From assembly GCF_004379255.2 (NCBI RefSeq), contig NC_056038.1:6052729-6116728 (forward strand): a DNA stretch of 64,000 nucleotides, written 5' to 3'. How positions within the stretch are numbered: the first letter of the stretch is position 1; every line of letters starts with the position of its first letter. Under the pieces are notes generated by a model, which saw only the letters and a list, made by a program, of their open reading frames with translations, was not told the origin of the DNA and made no database searches. The position numbers and the translations under genes are program-made. This stretch comes from Salvia splendens. Taxonomy: Eukaryota > Streptophyta > Magnoliopsida > Lamiales > Lamiaceae. Shown here one piece after another: positions 33,781-46,873 of this stretch.

Positions 33781-33955
33781 ATAAAAACCCTACTCATTTT
33801 GTTCAGGATAAATATCTTATTTTGACTCTGCACGAGTTTTAAAAAAATTAAAATAAATTTACCTAAAAATAAAAACCCTACTCATTTTGTTCAGGATAAA
33901 TATCTTACTTTGACTCTGCACGAATTTAAAAGAAATTAAAATAAATTTAATGGAA
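33781..33955. repeat. Two-copy tandem repeat, 88-bp period
   Basis: The block ATAAAAACCCTACTCATTTT and its continuation (gttcaggataaatatctta, then tttgactctgcacga) starts at 33781 and again at 33869. The copies differ at a handful of bases. It lies in AT-rich intergenic DNA; the remaining sequence from 33650 to 34648 holds nothing else recognisable. Confidence 0.85.
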
Positions 33956-34912
33956 CATGAATCCTAATTCAATATATTATTTATATAATAAAATATGAGT
34001 AAAATTAGTTGTTGAAATGTGAGTTTTATTTCATGTGAGGAGCCAAGAATAAAAACCAAGGGAGCAAAAATTAAAAATTAGAAAGGTTTAATGAAAAATT
34101 AGGTGCTAGATTAGCCACTAGTCCATTTTTTTTGGCAAATAGTAAAAGTAAAAAACAAATATTTTGTTGCCTCAAAGTGATAGTATGAGATACTATTTAA
34201 TGACATATGGAAGGAAGAAATATACATTTCCATTTATGTAATGTTGTAAAACGTTGACGTGAATTTGGAAACTTTAGAGGATCAGTATTTAATGTCGAAT
34301 TTCTGATAATTGTACATAAAAAAAAGTTGCCTATGTAACATCTATACAAGTATAAAAGGCGAGTTTTGGGGGTATTTATGGAAATACCATTTTAGTTAAA
34401 AATTAATACGATCAAAAATAAAAATGGCTGATTAAACATATGATTAAATGTAAAACGTGTGATTAGGAGAATTCTAATAGTAACTAATAATGTGTTTCTT
34501 TAATAAATGGAAGACAATGACCATTTGAATTAAATTTAATTCAATAAAACCTAATAATATGAGTAGTGGTTGAACTTCTACATGCATTTGGTTCAGATTC
34601 ACAAAGTTTTCATTCAGAACGGTTAAAATTTTCTATGCCATTTTATTACCCCATCCGTCCTGCTTAAGATGACACGTTTTCCTTTTTAATTTGTCCCAAT
34701 TAAGATGGCACATTTCCTTTTTTGGAAACTTTATCTCTCCAATTAATACACCCAACAACTTTTTTTCACTCCTATTAAAATATTCATCTTTCTTTCTATC
34801 TCTATTTTAATACTTTCACACACCTTTCATCTCTCCAATTAAACACTTTAACCAATAACTCCTAAAACTCCGTGCCGGCCAAGGAATGTGTCATCTTAGC
34901 TAGGACGGAGGG

Positions 34913-37900
34913 TGTCACGACCGCCCATTAGGGTTAATAAATACGGGCGATCGTGATTAAAAGAATTAAGTAGAAGACGAAAGGAATTAGGGTTTCAACA
35001 CAAGTTGGACCAACAGCTAATATCCAAATAAATAACCAAGAGTTTAATATTATCCAACCAGGAATTCAGAATATCCATTACCCCAACAATTAAAGTTGTC
35101 GGCCCAAATAAATCATAATTTAAGACACGTCACAGCGGAAACGACCAAGAGAAAGAGTGACGTCATGTGTGAAGACACAACGACACTCAAGGTTCAAAGA
35201 CATCAATAACATATTTAATTCACTTGCTCAACACCAACACGTCCTCGTCGCCGCTCAACCTGCACATAGGGAAAACACATGCAGGGCTGAGTACTATAAG
35301 AATACTCAATGGGCTCATGCCGAAAACATTTTGATAAAAGTTATGTCATCCATACCATAGTGAACTCGAGTTTTACATTTAGAAAAGAAATATCATCGAG
35401 TATCACAAAAACAGTTTCATAGCCTGGCCAGGCAAAACAATCTCCCCACTTTCTCAACAACCAATCAATCATATCCTCTTTCCATAGTGCGACGAAAGTG
35501 TGGCCACACTATTCGCCCACGAGACCGGCCGACTAGCAAGGACGGCTCACGATCCCACATGTGTACACAGCCTGATAGGGTTTGCGGCCCTACTCAGACC
35601 CGAATTCGTTTAACATAGCCCTATAGCCTAATGGAGCGCACTCACAAACTAGGCATCAGGCAACAATCTCAACATAGCCCTATAGCCTAATGGAGCGAAC
35701 TCACAAGCTAGGCATCAGACGCAATCTCATCATCAAAACAAACATGGCATGACATAACAATTTAAACCACCCTTATTACACCATAATCATACTTTTGAAA
35801 ATCGTAAAAGAGTTTAGTAAAAGAAAGCCCACCTCGAGTGCTTAATTTGAAATTACATTCTTTCCCTTGCGATCACGATTCCCTTGCCATGATTCACCTT
35901 TAACAATTAATATAATAGATAAATCAACACACTGTTTCAAATAAATAAATGGAAATGCATGCATCCTAGGCAAAGTCTTTTATCTCGATTTAACTCGGTT
36001 TTCGATTATTCGGCAGCCGCTTGCACCCATAAATCCTCCGTTGGCTCCTCATATTTTCCACCACGATGTCAAATAAATCCCCAAAAATTATTTAAGCGCA
36101 TGATTAAATTATCACAACTATTTCCCTTCGCAGTTATATTTATTTCAAGACTTGGGATATAATTATTCATTCGTTGAAATATTCCGAAATTAATTAAATA
36201 ATTCGCCACTATTAATTATCGGCCCAATGATTTATTTAAAAGCCTCAAAGTTTAATTATTTTCTCCAACTTATATCCCCAATTTAATTAAGAAGCCCCAA
36301 CAATTTAAATTGAAGCCCAACTAACCCAATCTTACCATTTAAATTAAAGAGGCCTAAACAATTTAAATGGAGCCCAAAAAATTTAAATGATTCACTCAAG
36401 TCAATTAATGAGGCCCAAATGTTTTTTTTTTAATTAATATTACCCAAGCCCAACTCTTCTCCATCCTCTCCCACATCTTTCTCCCTCTTTCCCACTCTCT
36501 CTCTTCGACCAAAACTAGGATCTCCACATTCCGTAGCCTTCACCAACAAATCCGGCTCCGTTTTCCTCCAATTCGCGGCCTTGAATTCATCTGAAAACTG
36601 CTTGGGTTTCGACTGGGGTGGGGCTGGAGCTGCTGTTCGTCCTCAGCGTTCAACCCCCGCCGCCGTCATCGTCCTCAGCATCGCCGATTTCTGCTGCCGT
36701 CGCCGCATGCGACTCGCCGCTGGGAGACGCTGCTGTCGCCAACGTGAGCCGCGACGCCCCTCCGCTGCTCCTGCACAGTCACCGCCGCCGTCGGCACTCT
36801 GCTCCCCTGAACCGCCGCCGCTGCTGCTCGTCGCCGGGATCCGCCGCCGTCGCTGCCGGGGACGCGACGCCACCGCTGCCAGCAGCAGCTCTCGGTCAGT
36901 CTCCGCCACCCGTCGCCCCAAGTTACCCCGAAACAGACCCGACGCCTCCAACCCTAACCCGATTCGCCCCGCAAGTAAGGTTCTTAGTTTGGTTTCGTAA
37001 ATTCCAGTTTGATCCTTTAAAAGGTTGCTCTTTGGTTTATTTTACTTCGAGTTTCAAGTTTCGACTGAACAACCAAGCGATATGCAAGGGGATTTGAGAT
37101 AGAGGGGAAGGTTTATACCTTCACTGAACAGGTCGGCTCAGGCAAAAAAAAAATCAAAGTTGTTGGTTTCTTCTCCCTGAATCTGGATTCTTGGTTTCTG
37201 TAAAAAAAAGTATGAACTTTCCGTATCAATGTACATTCTTCTTGAGGAATAGGATGATAGTTTTCCTTTGTTACCTTAGTGGATGAGAAATCAAATTTGC
37301 AAGGATTTGGAAAGAATGGTTCTTGAGTCTCTGTTGTCTCGGTCCTATTCAAAAATTTCCATGAGTTCGACGAGTTGATTTAGCAGCAAAAACGTGTACA
37401 GAGATGGAGTTGCAAGTTTACCTTGAGTAGGAATTTGAAGAGAAATCTTGTGTTGCTGCAGAGGTGGGAGGAAGAATGGTGCAGCAACTATTATAGAGGG
37501 GTAGAAGATTTGATTAAGAGGTTGGAGAGATTTGGGGTGAGATTCATGAGAGAGAGGCGGTTGCAAATCGTGTATTGAGGGGGGTTTTGATTTTTATTTT
37601 ATTTTTTTTTCTCTTCTTTTTGATTTACTTGAATTTATTTGGAATTTTATTTGTAGATTACGGAGGATGAATATCTTTTCACGGAGCAGGAAAAATCTGC
37701 GTAAAATCTTTAATTAAGATTTGAATTAAGGATATTTTATTTTAATTAGTTTAGTTTACTTCGCAGCTCATTGTATTTTATTTTAACTTGTGCAATCCAT
37801 AATTTATTTATCACGGACTGAACCTTTATATTATTTGTCCAATTATTCGATCCAATACGCAAATTGAGTTCAATAAATATATTCCTCACGGAAAGGAATT

Positions 37901-38062
37901 ATTTAAATTCGCGTAATATTTTATTTCACAACTTCTAGTCCAACAACAATTAATTCACCAATTAATTTACCGACAATTAATTCACGGACTTCGCAAAATT
38001 AATAGCATTAAAACCAGTAATTTAGGGTTCACAAATTAGGGTTCAAAAAGTGGGGCGTTACA
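34913..38062. mobile_element. 3.15-kb solo LTR (probable Ty3/gypsy) in a Stowaway MITE
   Basis: It begins TGTCACGACCGCCC and ends GGGGCGTTACA, so the termini form the short inverted repeat TG..CA typical of LTRs. A 5-bp duplication GAGGG flanks it (34908..34912 and 38063..38067). No second LTR, primer site or gag-pol frame is found between the ends, so it reads as a single LTR left by recombination. It holds an internal two-copy repeat and a GC-rich, CT-rich stretch at 36430-37000 that may be its promoter and leader. Assignment to gypsy is from the terminus style only. Confidence 0.75.
35612..35729. repeat. Two-copy tandem repeat, 59-bp period, inside the solo LTR
   Basis: The phrase AACATAGCCCTATAGCCTAA starts at 35612 and 35671, with the following bases (tggagcg, then ctcacaa, then ctaggcatcag) nearly identical. 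Confidence 0.85.
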
Positions 38063-38071
38063 GAGGGAGTA

Positions 38072-39114
38072 CTACTTTAATTTATAATAAATTAAATTAG
38101 AATCACTAAGAGTCAATAAAGAAGAATATAAAAGGAATTAGAATGCCAAAAGCTACTAAATTATCTATAAATACCAATTCTTTTAATTAAAATTGTAATG
38201 ACCGTGGTGGAAAAAAAGTGCGGTGATTCTCATGTGTTGCTGCCTCAGACATGCTATCGTCGTCATGAACTAAAGGTTTCACAGCGACAATCCAGCAAAT
38301 GCGTTGTTGGAGGAAGAAAGAAAATAAACATTACTCCTGAGAAGATTGAGAAGTTACCGAAAATAACATAAGAAGCATGGAGGAGTTGCTGGAAATTGCA
38401 GGCGGTGAAATGTGGAGAAGAAAATGGAGGAGGAGATTATTTTTAGCTCAATTTATTTAATTTACATTTTTGTAATTTATTTTTGTTCAATTATTTGATG
38501 TTAGGAAATTACTTATCGGGGCCTTTGGAGTTTAGCTGTTTTATGATTTTGGGTTTCTTTATCTTATTTGCTCAATATTTAATTTTTTAATTTGGCAATA
38601 TTTATTAAATTCTATTTATAATAAATTGGTTTGACACAATCTATCCCTATAATTATGGATTAATTAGATTAAATATCATGTTATTTGAGTGTTTAATAGA
38701 TATAAATCATTTATAATCTATCCCTATAACTATGGAATTCAAATATGGACGGAGTATTAGGATTTAATCTCAAAATATAAAATCGTATTCATGAATTCAT
38801 TTAAAAATTAGAAATAATTGTAGAATTACTTCAGTTGAGTTAGTTGATTTTTTGGTACAATATTATTAACAAAAATTGTGTACTAATTTAAAATGCTAAA
38901 ATAAAAAATAAGCATGTGTTTAACAATAAATTAATTGAAGATGTACAATGCAAAATAAAATAAATTATCTCAATACATTACATTAATCTAGCTTTTAAAA
39001 AGAATGCGTAGTCAGAAGTTTTGAATGGTGATAATATTTTAAAAATCAGATCAGCTAGTGTGTGAACCGGCGAATAGAGGATTAAAAATCGGACCAGTGT
39101 GTGAAAAATAGATG
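38072..39114. other. AT-rich intergenic DNA
   Basis: No gene, RNA or clear repeat is seen. A minus-strand open frame at 38978..39310 is made partly of the hAT MITE and is not a gene. Confidence 0.5.
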
Positions 39115-39122
39115 CCTCTACC

Positions 39123-39281
39123 CAGTGGCGGATCCAGGATCCGGAAATGGAGGGAGCGGAATATATAGTATTAGCTTGGTTTAGTGCGGACATGGCTATT
39201 TTTTTTTTATTGTTCGGGGCGACGTCGGAGGCAAACGGAGGGGGCGGACATGGTAAATTTACATCCCTAGATCCGCCACTG
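39123..39281. mobile_element. hAT-type MITE, 159 bp
   Basis: The ends CAGTGGCGGATC and GATCCGCCACTG are exact inverses. Both flanks carry the 8-bp duplication CCTCTACC (39115..39122 and 39282..39289), perfect on each side. Confidence 0.92.
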
Positions 39282-39699
39282 CCTCTACCATAACTTTTCA
39301 CTTCCTCCATTTATAATAAAAAAATATTTTTTACCTTCCAAATTCAAAACCTATAAAACGTCCCCTTTAAGTATGCTAAATAGGTCAGAAAACTAAATAT
39401 TAAATTTAAAAATTGATTAGCGTTCAAAGCTATAATGACAGTTTTTTTTTCTTATAATGTAGGTAGGGTAATATTAATTGTGGAAATTAAATGTTGAATC
39501 ACAAAAGATATTTAAATGTTTTTATGATAATAGAAAATAATAAATTATTATTATGCATATTTCAATAAAATTAGAAGTTGGAAATAATTTTTTTTTTATT
39601 TTTATGATAATTAGGCGAAGAGGAAGTGAGAAAGTTTATGAAAATTAACTAATACATATCTCCATATAATTGAGATGAAGGTAACGGTTTAGATCCATG

Positions 39700-39860
39700 T
39701 TTCAATGTTTAGCATTTAGGGTTTATGATTAATAGTTTAGGGTTCAAGTGTATCGAGCCATTCTAATTGATCTCAAATCTAGAAGCTAATAGGGTTTAGG
39801 GTTTAGTATTTATGGTTTAGAGTTCAAAGTTTAGTGTTTATGGTTTAGGATCCAAATGTA
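39700..39860. repeat. Degenerate telomere-like TTTAGGG tract
   Basis: Scattered copies and near-copies of TTTAGGG/GGTTTAG, including agggtttagggtttag near 39790, interspersed with a repeated phrase around TATCGAGCCATT and TCGATCGAGCCACT. The copies are too dispersed to be an interstitial telomere; the tract seems part of the mobile DNA that ends at 40639. Confidence 0.5.
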
Positions 39861-40611
39861 TCGATCGAGCCACTCTTATTGATCCAACACTCTCTTTTAT
39901 ATATGTATAGATTTGCACAATTTAAAAAAAACAGAATGTCATCATTTTTTTTTAATTAAAATTGCACTTTCTTAATATGAGCATATAATCAGATTTACAG
40001 CCAAGATTCAGGTAAAAAAATTCTCTACTATCAGTAAGGATTATCAAGTAGGCCGACCCAGTGTAAGATATCAAATACAGATTTAAAACCCCCAAAATAA
40101 AATAAGTGATCAACAAAGTAAAATTGAACTGGGGAGGAGGGAGAATTTTATTGATATTTGGCTAATTTGTTGGTCATGATGAGTATATTTGAAAGTTAAG
40201 GGTTTAGGATTTAGGTTTCAAGGTTTGAGTTTTTAGTGTACAGGTCACTATATTGCAATGAAATGAAGCTCGACTAGGAAGTGTCTCACCAGTGCAATCT
40301 TAAATTATTGCAACGTAAACTTGCTCCTACAGTTATAACTCAACGATTAATTCATATTTTCACAGATTTAAAATGCTTTTTAATTTTAAGTCTGATATTT
40401 AAATGTCAAGACAAATATGTGTTGAAATTTTAATGTGATCGTATTGACATTTTTAAGAAAAGTTAGCATTTAAATGTACTCTTGTGGTCATGTGGGGTTA
40501 ATGTGATTGAAAAAGTATAATCCAAAGCAAGAGGATGTTGAATATTCTTTTGTTTATCATTTCACAAATTTTATTTCACATAATGAAATAAATATGAAGA
40601 AATTAAAATGA

Positions 40612-40639
40612 CCCGTGCATCGCACGGGCGTGATACTAG
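40612..40639 (+). mobile_element. Helitron 3' terminus
   Basis: A hairpin with 7-bp stem CCCGTGC / GCACGGG and 3-base loop at 40612..40628 is followed, after seven bases, by CTAG and then T (40636..40640). A GC-rich hairpin close to a CTRR end before T is the Helitron 3' signature. The 5' TC end could not be located, so the element's length (probably within 39290-40639) is open. No Rep/helicase frame is present. Confidence 0.7.
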
Positions 40640-40996
40640 TTGTTTAAAATAGATAGATAACCATCATCTTATCTGAATCTTGTAAAACTTAATCATCTAA
40701 AATTCAATTCAAAAGACTATCAGATTTTTGAAAGTCGAATTTTTTAGGATCATTATATTTGAAGCTGAATGAATACGTAGTAGTACAAAAAGTTTCCAGC
40801 AATCCATCCTTGTAATCACCCAAAGTAATCGATGCAGCTTAAATAATCAAATTCATCAAAACGTCCATTACTAATACTATGCCAGATAAGGCTAAACGAT
40901 AAACTCATAAACCCTTTATTAACTGCATCATAAAAATTTGAATTTCCACCAGATTCCACAAGGAAATCGACACTATGGTCCTGTGTTTGGCAGTGA

Positions 40997-43900
40997 TCAA
41001 GCCGCAGAAGGTGAGTGTCGAAACATGTCCTGTATGTCGAGGATATCAGCAAGGACACCCACTGCAGTAGTGTCGTTGCCTGCTCCAGCACCTTGAATAA
41101 CCAGTGGTTGTTTGCTATAGCAGCGGCTATATATCTCGACCTGCACTTGAAAATAAGCATGCATAAAATCCCTTCATACTATCAAAATTTAAGGGGCGTT
41201 TACTCCACATCATAGACTAGACTGACAATGTGTATGATTGCACATTTGATGGATCGAGCAACACAAAATTGTACAGTATGTGGTCGATGATCCTCTATTT
41301 TTTGTGTATATCTAAACTATACCCGCATTTCAATAATGGAATAACTTCATACTATTAAGGTGAGGTGGGTTGGGGGGGGGGGCGCAAAAGAGATCATTCA
41401 ATTACTAGAAACTATACAGAAAGCTAAAATATTTCAAATGCAGCAAAGATAGTAGAAATTATATAGAAGATAATTAAGTTAAAAGCAGTTAAAGTGGACA
41501 GAAAACAATCGTTGTCAACTTGTCATATAAACAAACATAATATCTAAAGAAGTATAAATTCAAGCCCAAAAAATTCTTCGCATATCAACTTCCCTATTGC
41601 ATGCAGAGAGAATACAGCTTTCAATAACTATATGTTATAAATGAAAATTACCAAAGTTTTGATCTACTATTTAAATGTTTACATATAATGTGGAAGCATG
41701 TCGTATAACTAGTTAGGATAGAAATTGCATCGAGGGCATGGAAGGAGAATGGGATGTGAATCATAAGTGTGAAATCACTGAATATGGATAATTGGATATC
41801 GATGAAAGAAATGCTTACCACATTATCACTACCCTGCAATCTACCCAAGGCTGAATCTTTTGAAACTTCTTGCAAACCAACTTCACACCTGCCGGAGGTG
41901 TAAAATGCATGTCAAATTATAAATTATTATGATGACAAGGATAAAACCAAGAACTAACCAGGAGTAGACAACAACTTATTATAAGAGCATTTATTAGTTT
42001 GTCTATCTCTTCCTTATGTGGCAATAGTACCAAGTATGTAATAAGAAGATACCTAGACTCTTCGATCAGACAAACATAGCGCAGAACATTTCCATTTGAA
42101 GCAGCACTTTCTATGCGTTTTTGGATAGCTTCATCAAGCAAGGGGAGACCGTTTGCCAAAAATTCATCTAGGGGAATATTAGCAGGTCCCATTTTTTCTG
42201 GATATAAACTTTCAACCTGAGGAAAGACACTTGTTCTAAATATCTTATTCTGAAGCAATCAGGAAAAGGTTACAATCGGGCTGATAGCAGGAACCAACCT
42301 TGATACTGTCCAACTCAATACGATGTCCAAGAAGTCGTGCAAGGATCAGTGCCTATTTATACAGAAATTTGAATAATTAAGTACCTTTTGAAAGCAAGTA
42401 TGAGATGTTTTCTTCTAAATTGAATAGGATATGCAATAGCTTAAGAGTGGAGAGTATTTAACTATTTATCACGCATCAGTTGTGCTCATCTAACACTAAC
42501 TTCTTCCTTCTCCTGTTTGGGTTGCAATCAAATTAAAAGGAGATACAGTTCAAATCCATATCAGCCCTTTCGGCAAGATTTATGAAACTAAAAATTATGG
42601 CATCTTATAAGGATAGTATATAAGCAGACTTGCATGGTTCTTGTTGAATGTTAATACAATAATTGAGTAACTTTTCCAGCATCCCATCTCAGAGACTTGG
42701 CGGCATTAAGCTTAGTGAAGATGCAGATATGAAACTAATCATTCTTAGAATTTCTAGAAAAGTCATTGCAGATGCAACAGTTAATGAGTGTCGCGCCTTC
42801 AACCTAAAATAAATACCTATCATCAACTTTCAAATCAACAAAAGTGTTCTATGCAAATGTCAGCTAAACTGAGAGGACAGAGCTTACAGACCTTTCTAGC
42901 TACATCCATCCCGCCGAGATCATCCCGAGGATCTGAGAGAAAATATTAACCTTGAAGTCAGAATAGACCAAGAAAACATAACATAGGAAAGGGTCCCCAA
43001 TCTTGCTTATGAATATGCAAAACAATGAGCCTGTCTGAATTACATTTCTGAGATCTGAATGAAATATGCAATATCCTACTAGGCCCATGTTGAATACAAG
43101 TACATATTACAGACGATTTAAAATGTGTATTTAAGGATTCTAAAGCATTATTTCACATTATGTAAATCCCTTCTAGAAAAGAGATGTATTTATAACAAAA
43201 TATATCCAGATATTAAGTTTAAAGATGTCTTTCTTTTCCATTTATAACAAAATATATCCAGATATTAAGTTTAAAGATGTCTTTCTTTTCCAATGCAGCA
43301 AGGCATTCCCCATACCGAAGAATAATTTATAAATCACATAGTGAAGAATCCATGTAGGCCTTAGATTTCCTATCTTGATCATAATCTACCAAGAATTCCC
43401 TAATATACGTCACAAAATTACATGTAACAACCTCGAATGAAAAAGCATAGATTTGTAAATAATTTAGAAACACAATAATCCAATTTCATTACCAGGTTCA
43501 GTGAATCCAAGCTTTTTTGCGGAAGTGACAACTTCGCTAAAGGGTCTTCCGCCTTCAACCTCACTCATCACATAGCCCAGGGTACCTTGTAATCAGAAGA
43601 ATGAAATGTTTCCCAACCAGGCAACCATAAGTTAATAATTAATTACTTAGAAGAACAGCACAGGGCCTAAACACAAAGAAAAGATAGTCCTAAGCAAGGA
43701 AACAAGAGCATACCACTCAAACTTCCAATGATACGATTTATAGGATCTCCTGATGAAAGCATACGATTAATAGTTGCTATGACAGGAAGACCTGCACCAA
43801 CCTAACATGAAACAGGAATTAGACAGGAGTTATGCTTTACAACTCCCTTCAGAGCTGATATATACAAAATTTTGAAACTTTATAAAGCAAAGCAACATGG

Positions 43901-45409
43901 GCATTCAGGAACGGGTAACCCTTCAAGCACCTCAATTACAGAATAAGAAATCTAATTGTTCCTTATCACAATACTGGAATTTGTTATTTATCTCCATTGC
44001 AAAAGTCTTTTAGGGATAAAAGAAAAATATAATGAAGAAAAGCAGTCAATGCAAAACATTTGCAAGATAAAGATCTTGAGTTTGACTGTGAGGTAGAACC
44101 TAGGTAAGACTTGTAAGAGTCTGGATTTATTGACTTGCTACATCTCAACATTAAATTGTGTTTGCAAAACTTTACGGCTCCAGTCCAATATCCAAAGTTG
44201 ATGCTTAGAAACACTTACAGTTGACTCGTGTCTAAGGCGTCGAGGCTGCGAGACCAGCTTGTCATAATATTCCTGCTTATTGAATTGGAAAAGCAATTGA
44301 TTAGCTATGCAGAAAGCTTGGTTACTACCTGAAGAAATATCTATGATTCAATATTGTTGTAGAAGATGACAACGTTGTTACCGAACCAGTACCAAATATT
44401 GGTGCAAAATAAAAGATGTGGGAACAAATGGAGACTTAAAAAAAGTTACTATACCAATGGAGAAGTAAGTGGTTTCTTGTTCGCCAAGACCACACAGCCG
44501 TCCAAGTTAATCACTTGACTCAGCAGCCCAATAGTTTCAGAGCTCGCTGAGCAGTCAATTAATGCCAGACCTATCAAAACAGGCACGGTGCGCACATAGT
44601 TTGAATTGATGTAGTCAAATTATGGTAATGTAACAACGAGGATATAAATTAAAGTATATGCTAAGAAAAATCATTTAAAACCACAAAATAATTAGCAAAA
44701 TTTACTCTCGTACATTCTATGCCTTGTTAATTCATGCCAGTGCTAGCTGCGAACAATAGATTGTACACTACCCAATGCATATATATTAGGATCCAACTAA
44801 ATCAAGAAGAAAATAGCTTTGAAAGAATAACTAAACGAAGAGCTGTGATTACATCAAGCTCGTAAACAAAAAGGTTGAGCCATATCCTACCACTTGAACT
44901 ACTTAGAGCAGTAGCAACATCAATCACTTTCCTCCCAATTTCTTCACCGGAATACACTTGACATTCGCCTTCATTTTCACAAAAATGATCAATAACTCTA
45001 GTTAAAACAACTATGGCGCATTTTGACAGATAACAAATAAGTAAAACGAACTCAACTCACCAGTTTTAGTAAGATCGAGGAAAGAAGAGCCGTTGGACTT
45101 AATCTCGCAAAGTTGCAGCAAAAAGTCATCACGGAATTCGGAGGTCAAAACATCCGGTATAGCCACCATAGATTTACTATCACACACTCCCACCACCCTT
45201 AACCTCACCCCCTGCAAAATTCAATTACATTTTTATACTCCTCAGTGTTTTCCATTATCTATCAGCACACAGTCGCATACATAATAATAAATGCGTGATT
45301 GAAAGGGAGAAACCTGTTGGGAGTGGAGAGGGCGGCAAGAGATGACGTGGTGGAGGAGCTGGCGGCCGACGCCGCCGCAGCCCATCAGCAGCAACGGAAT
45401 GCTGGCCAT
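40997..45409 (-). CDS. Homoserine dehydrogenase, monofunctional type
   Basis: Twelve exons (minus strand): 45314..45409, 45061..45211, 44891..44968, 44455..44570, 44219..44272, 43714..43801, 43493..43585, 42892..42932, 42299..42352, 42053..42216, 41819..41888, 40997..41140; 1149 nt, 382 residues, phases consistent. It reduces aspartate semialdehyde to homoserine with NAD(P)H, on the route to threonine and methionine. Visible motifs: N-terminal Rossmann loop LLMGCGGVGRQLL, VLANKKPLTS, VGAGLPVI, and the family signature DPRDDLGGMDVARK, which supplies the substrate-binding Asp and catalytic Lys. There is no aspartate-kinase domain and no obvious transit peptide, unlike the plastid AK-HSDH fusion. 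Arabidopsis has a similar stand-alone protein. Whether this form is catalytically important in plants is not settled by sequence. Confidence 0.95.
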
Positions 45410-46413
45410 TATCCAATCACTCTGGTTTGAGCAATTTGGTGGCAACTCGATTCCGATTGTTGAACTGCTTTTGGAGTTCGATTGAGGGGAATAATTTTTT
45501 CTGTGTTTTCCTCAGTTAATTTTAAATTAGTGTGTACTAATTTAAAACGGATATTCTTACCCAAATGGAAATTGATTTTTTATTTTCTTTAAAACGGATA
45601 TTCAACTTTTGTTTTTTTGAGCATGAGAAATAGTAACTGTTAGAAACAATTATAAGTTTAGAAGAGAAATAATTGTAAGTTAGTTGATGAAACTCTCTTT
45701 TTACAAGATAAATTATGTCATAATTAATACTTTTTGATAGATGTGTTGTTTACAAAGATAAATACTACAATTTTCTTCTGGCGTGAAGGAATACCTCAAA
45801 CTCACTAGCATTAACGAACTTAATGAAATTCTGGGAATCAAACAAATAATGCTCTTAAATATGCTAAGTGATAGATGTGTGTAATACAAACACTCATGTT
45901 GATATGAAATAGAGTTATTACTTATAGAGAACAAATCAAACATGCTTTTGTCTCTTCCAAAACCACACTTGACACTTGTGTATATAGGCTGAAGGCCGAA
46001 GGCTTCAATAGAATGACAGTTGCAAGGCCAAATGCCACACGTTCACAACATATCATAAATGTCACTGCCTACACTGATTTAACACATCTCACAATACTGT
46101 CGGATCTGGATGTGGGGCCTCTTAGAGTTGAGGTTTCAACCTTTTGTATGATAAATTGGTTGAAGTTAGTGTAATATCCCTAACCTAAAACATACACTAT
46201 TTTATTGCCATTATGTTATCATTGATATTATAGGCAGTATTGTAAAAATAAAAAATAAAAAACGGTACTTTTAAGTCTAGAATATGTATAGTTACAATAT
46301 ACTACTTGTGTGCCTATATTTATATTTATGCATACACTAACCATGCAAATAAGATTTCAAAGCATTGAAATATAAGTAGCTAACAAAAATAATAAAATAA
46401 ATAATAGATTTTA

Positions 46414-46415
<2 letters not shown>
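45410..46415. other. Intergenic region upstream of homoserine dehydrogenase
   Basis: It should contain the promoter of the minus-strand gene in its first few hundred bases. The rest is AT-rich without a supported gene. Confidence 0.5.

Positions 46416-46458
<43 letters not shown>
46416..46458. repeat. (AT)n microsatellite, about 43 bp
   Basis: Perfect alternating AT directly abutting the terminal GGGTAGTGATC of the next element; it may be both the insertion target and a product of replication slippage. Confidence 0.95.
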
Positions 46459-46464
<6 letters not shown>

Positions 46465-46662
46465 TGATCTATGGCAAACACCCCTTAACCAAATAACTAG
46501 AGAACAAATCATAGCCACAAGATCAAAAAAATCAAGGGCTAGTATTAATTTTTGAATTTAAGGAGATATTAGTTCCATTAATCATAAATTTACTCTATAA
46601 TAAAAATGCAGGGGTATTATGGTCAAAAGTACAGATCTGTGGCTATAAACTCAATAGAGAGA

Positions 46663-46873
46663 CCGATGTCAATTCACGACTTCGCGGTGACGGAGAAGTA
46701 CGCCGTGATACCGGATATGCAGATCGTGGTGGATCCATGGCTGATTGTGAGGGGGAGGTCGCAGGTGGGGTGGATCGGGAGAAGGTGGCGAGATTGGGGG
46801 TTATTCCGAAGTATGCGGAGGATGAGGCAGAGATCGTGTCGGCGGGGTTTAATCCGCTGAACTGCGTGAATGC
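46663..46873 (+). pseudogene. Captured fragment of a carotenoid cleavage dioxygenase gene
   Basis: The frame beginning PMSIHDFAVTEKYAVIPD matches the conserved HDFAITE region of the RPE65-type carotenoid oxygenases, where the His is an iron ligand. It continues with VDPWLIVRG. After a one-base slip, another frame reads VDREKVARLGVIPKYAEDEA and ends FNPLNCVNA, which is the next conserved block of the same family. Only about 70 of roughly 550-600 residues are present, with a frameshift, so it is a captured non-functional piece. The closest branch seems CCD4-like, with low certainty. Confidence 0.75.

Larger units (their letters stand above)
34649..38069. mobile_element. Stowaway MITE split by an LTR insertion
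   Basis: The left end reads CCCCATCCGTCCT after TA (34647..34648). The body runs to GGACGGAGGG at 34912. The last two bases (AG, 38068..38069) and the second TA (38070..38071) lie beyond the inserted element. Without the insert the MITE is about 266 bp, with ends matching the Stowaway consensus. Confidence 0.85.

Noticed and set aside
36581..37097. Arg/Pro-rich frames on both strands in the solo LTR
   Set aside because: GC-rich leader-like DNA open in several frames at once, with no recognisable domain; inside a transposon LTR.
38978..39310. Minus-strand frame of 110 residues
   Set aside because: It spans the 159-bp hAT MITE and AT-rich flank; no protein similarity recognised.
39700..39860. 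Interstitial telomere
   Set aside because: TTTAGGG units are too few and scattered; the tract fits mobile-element sequence better.
46606..46860. 84-residue plus-strand frame as a real small gene
   Set aside because: Only its N-terminal part resembles a dioxygenase and the family resemblance moves to another frame mid-way; it is a captured fragment.
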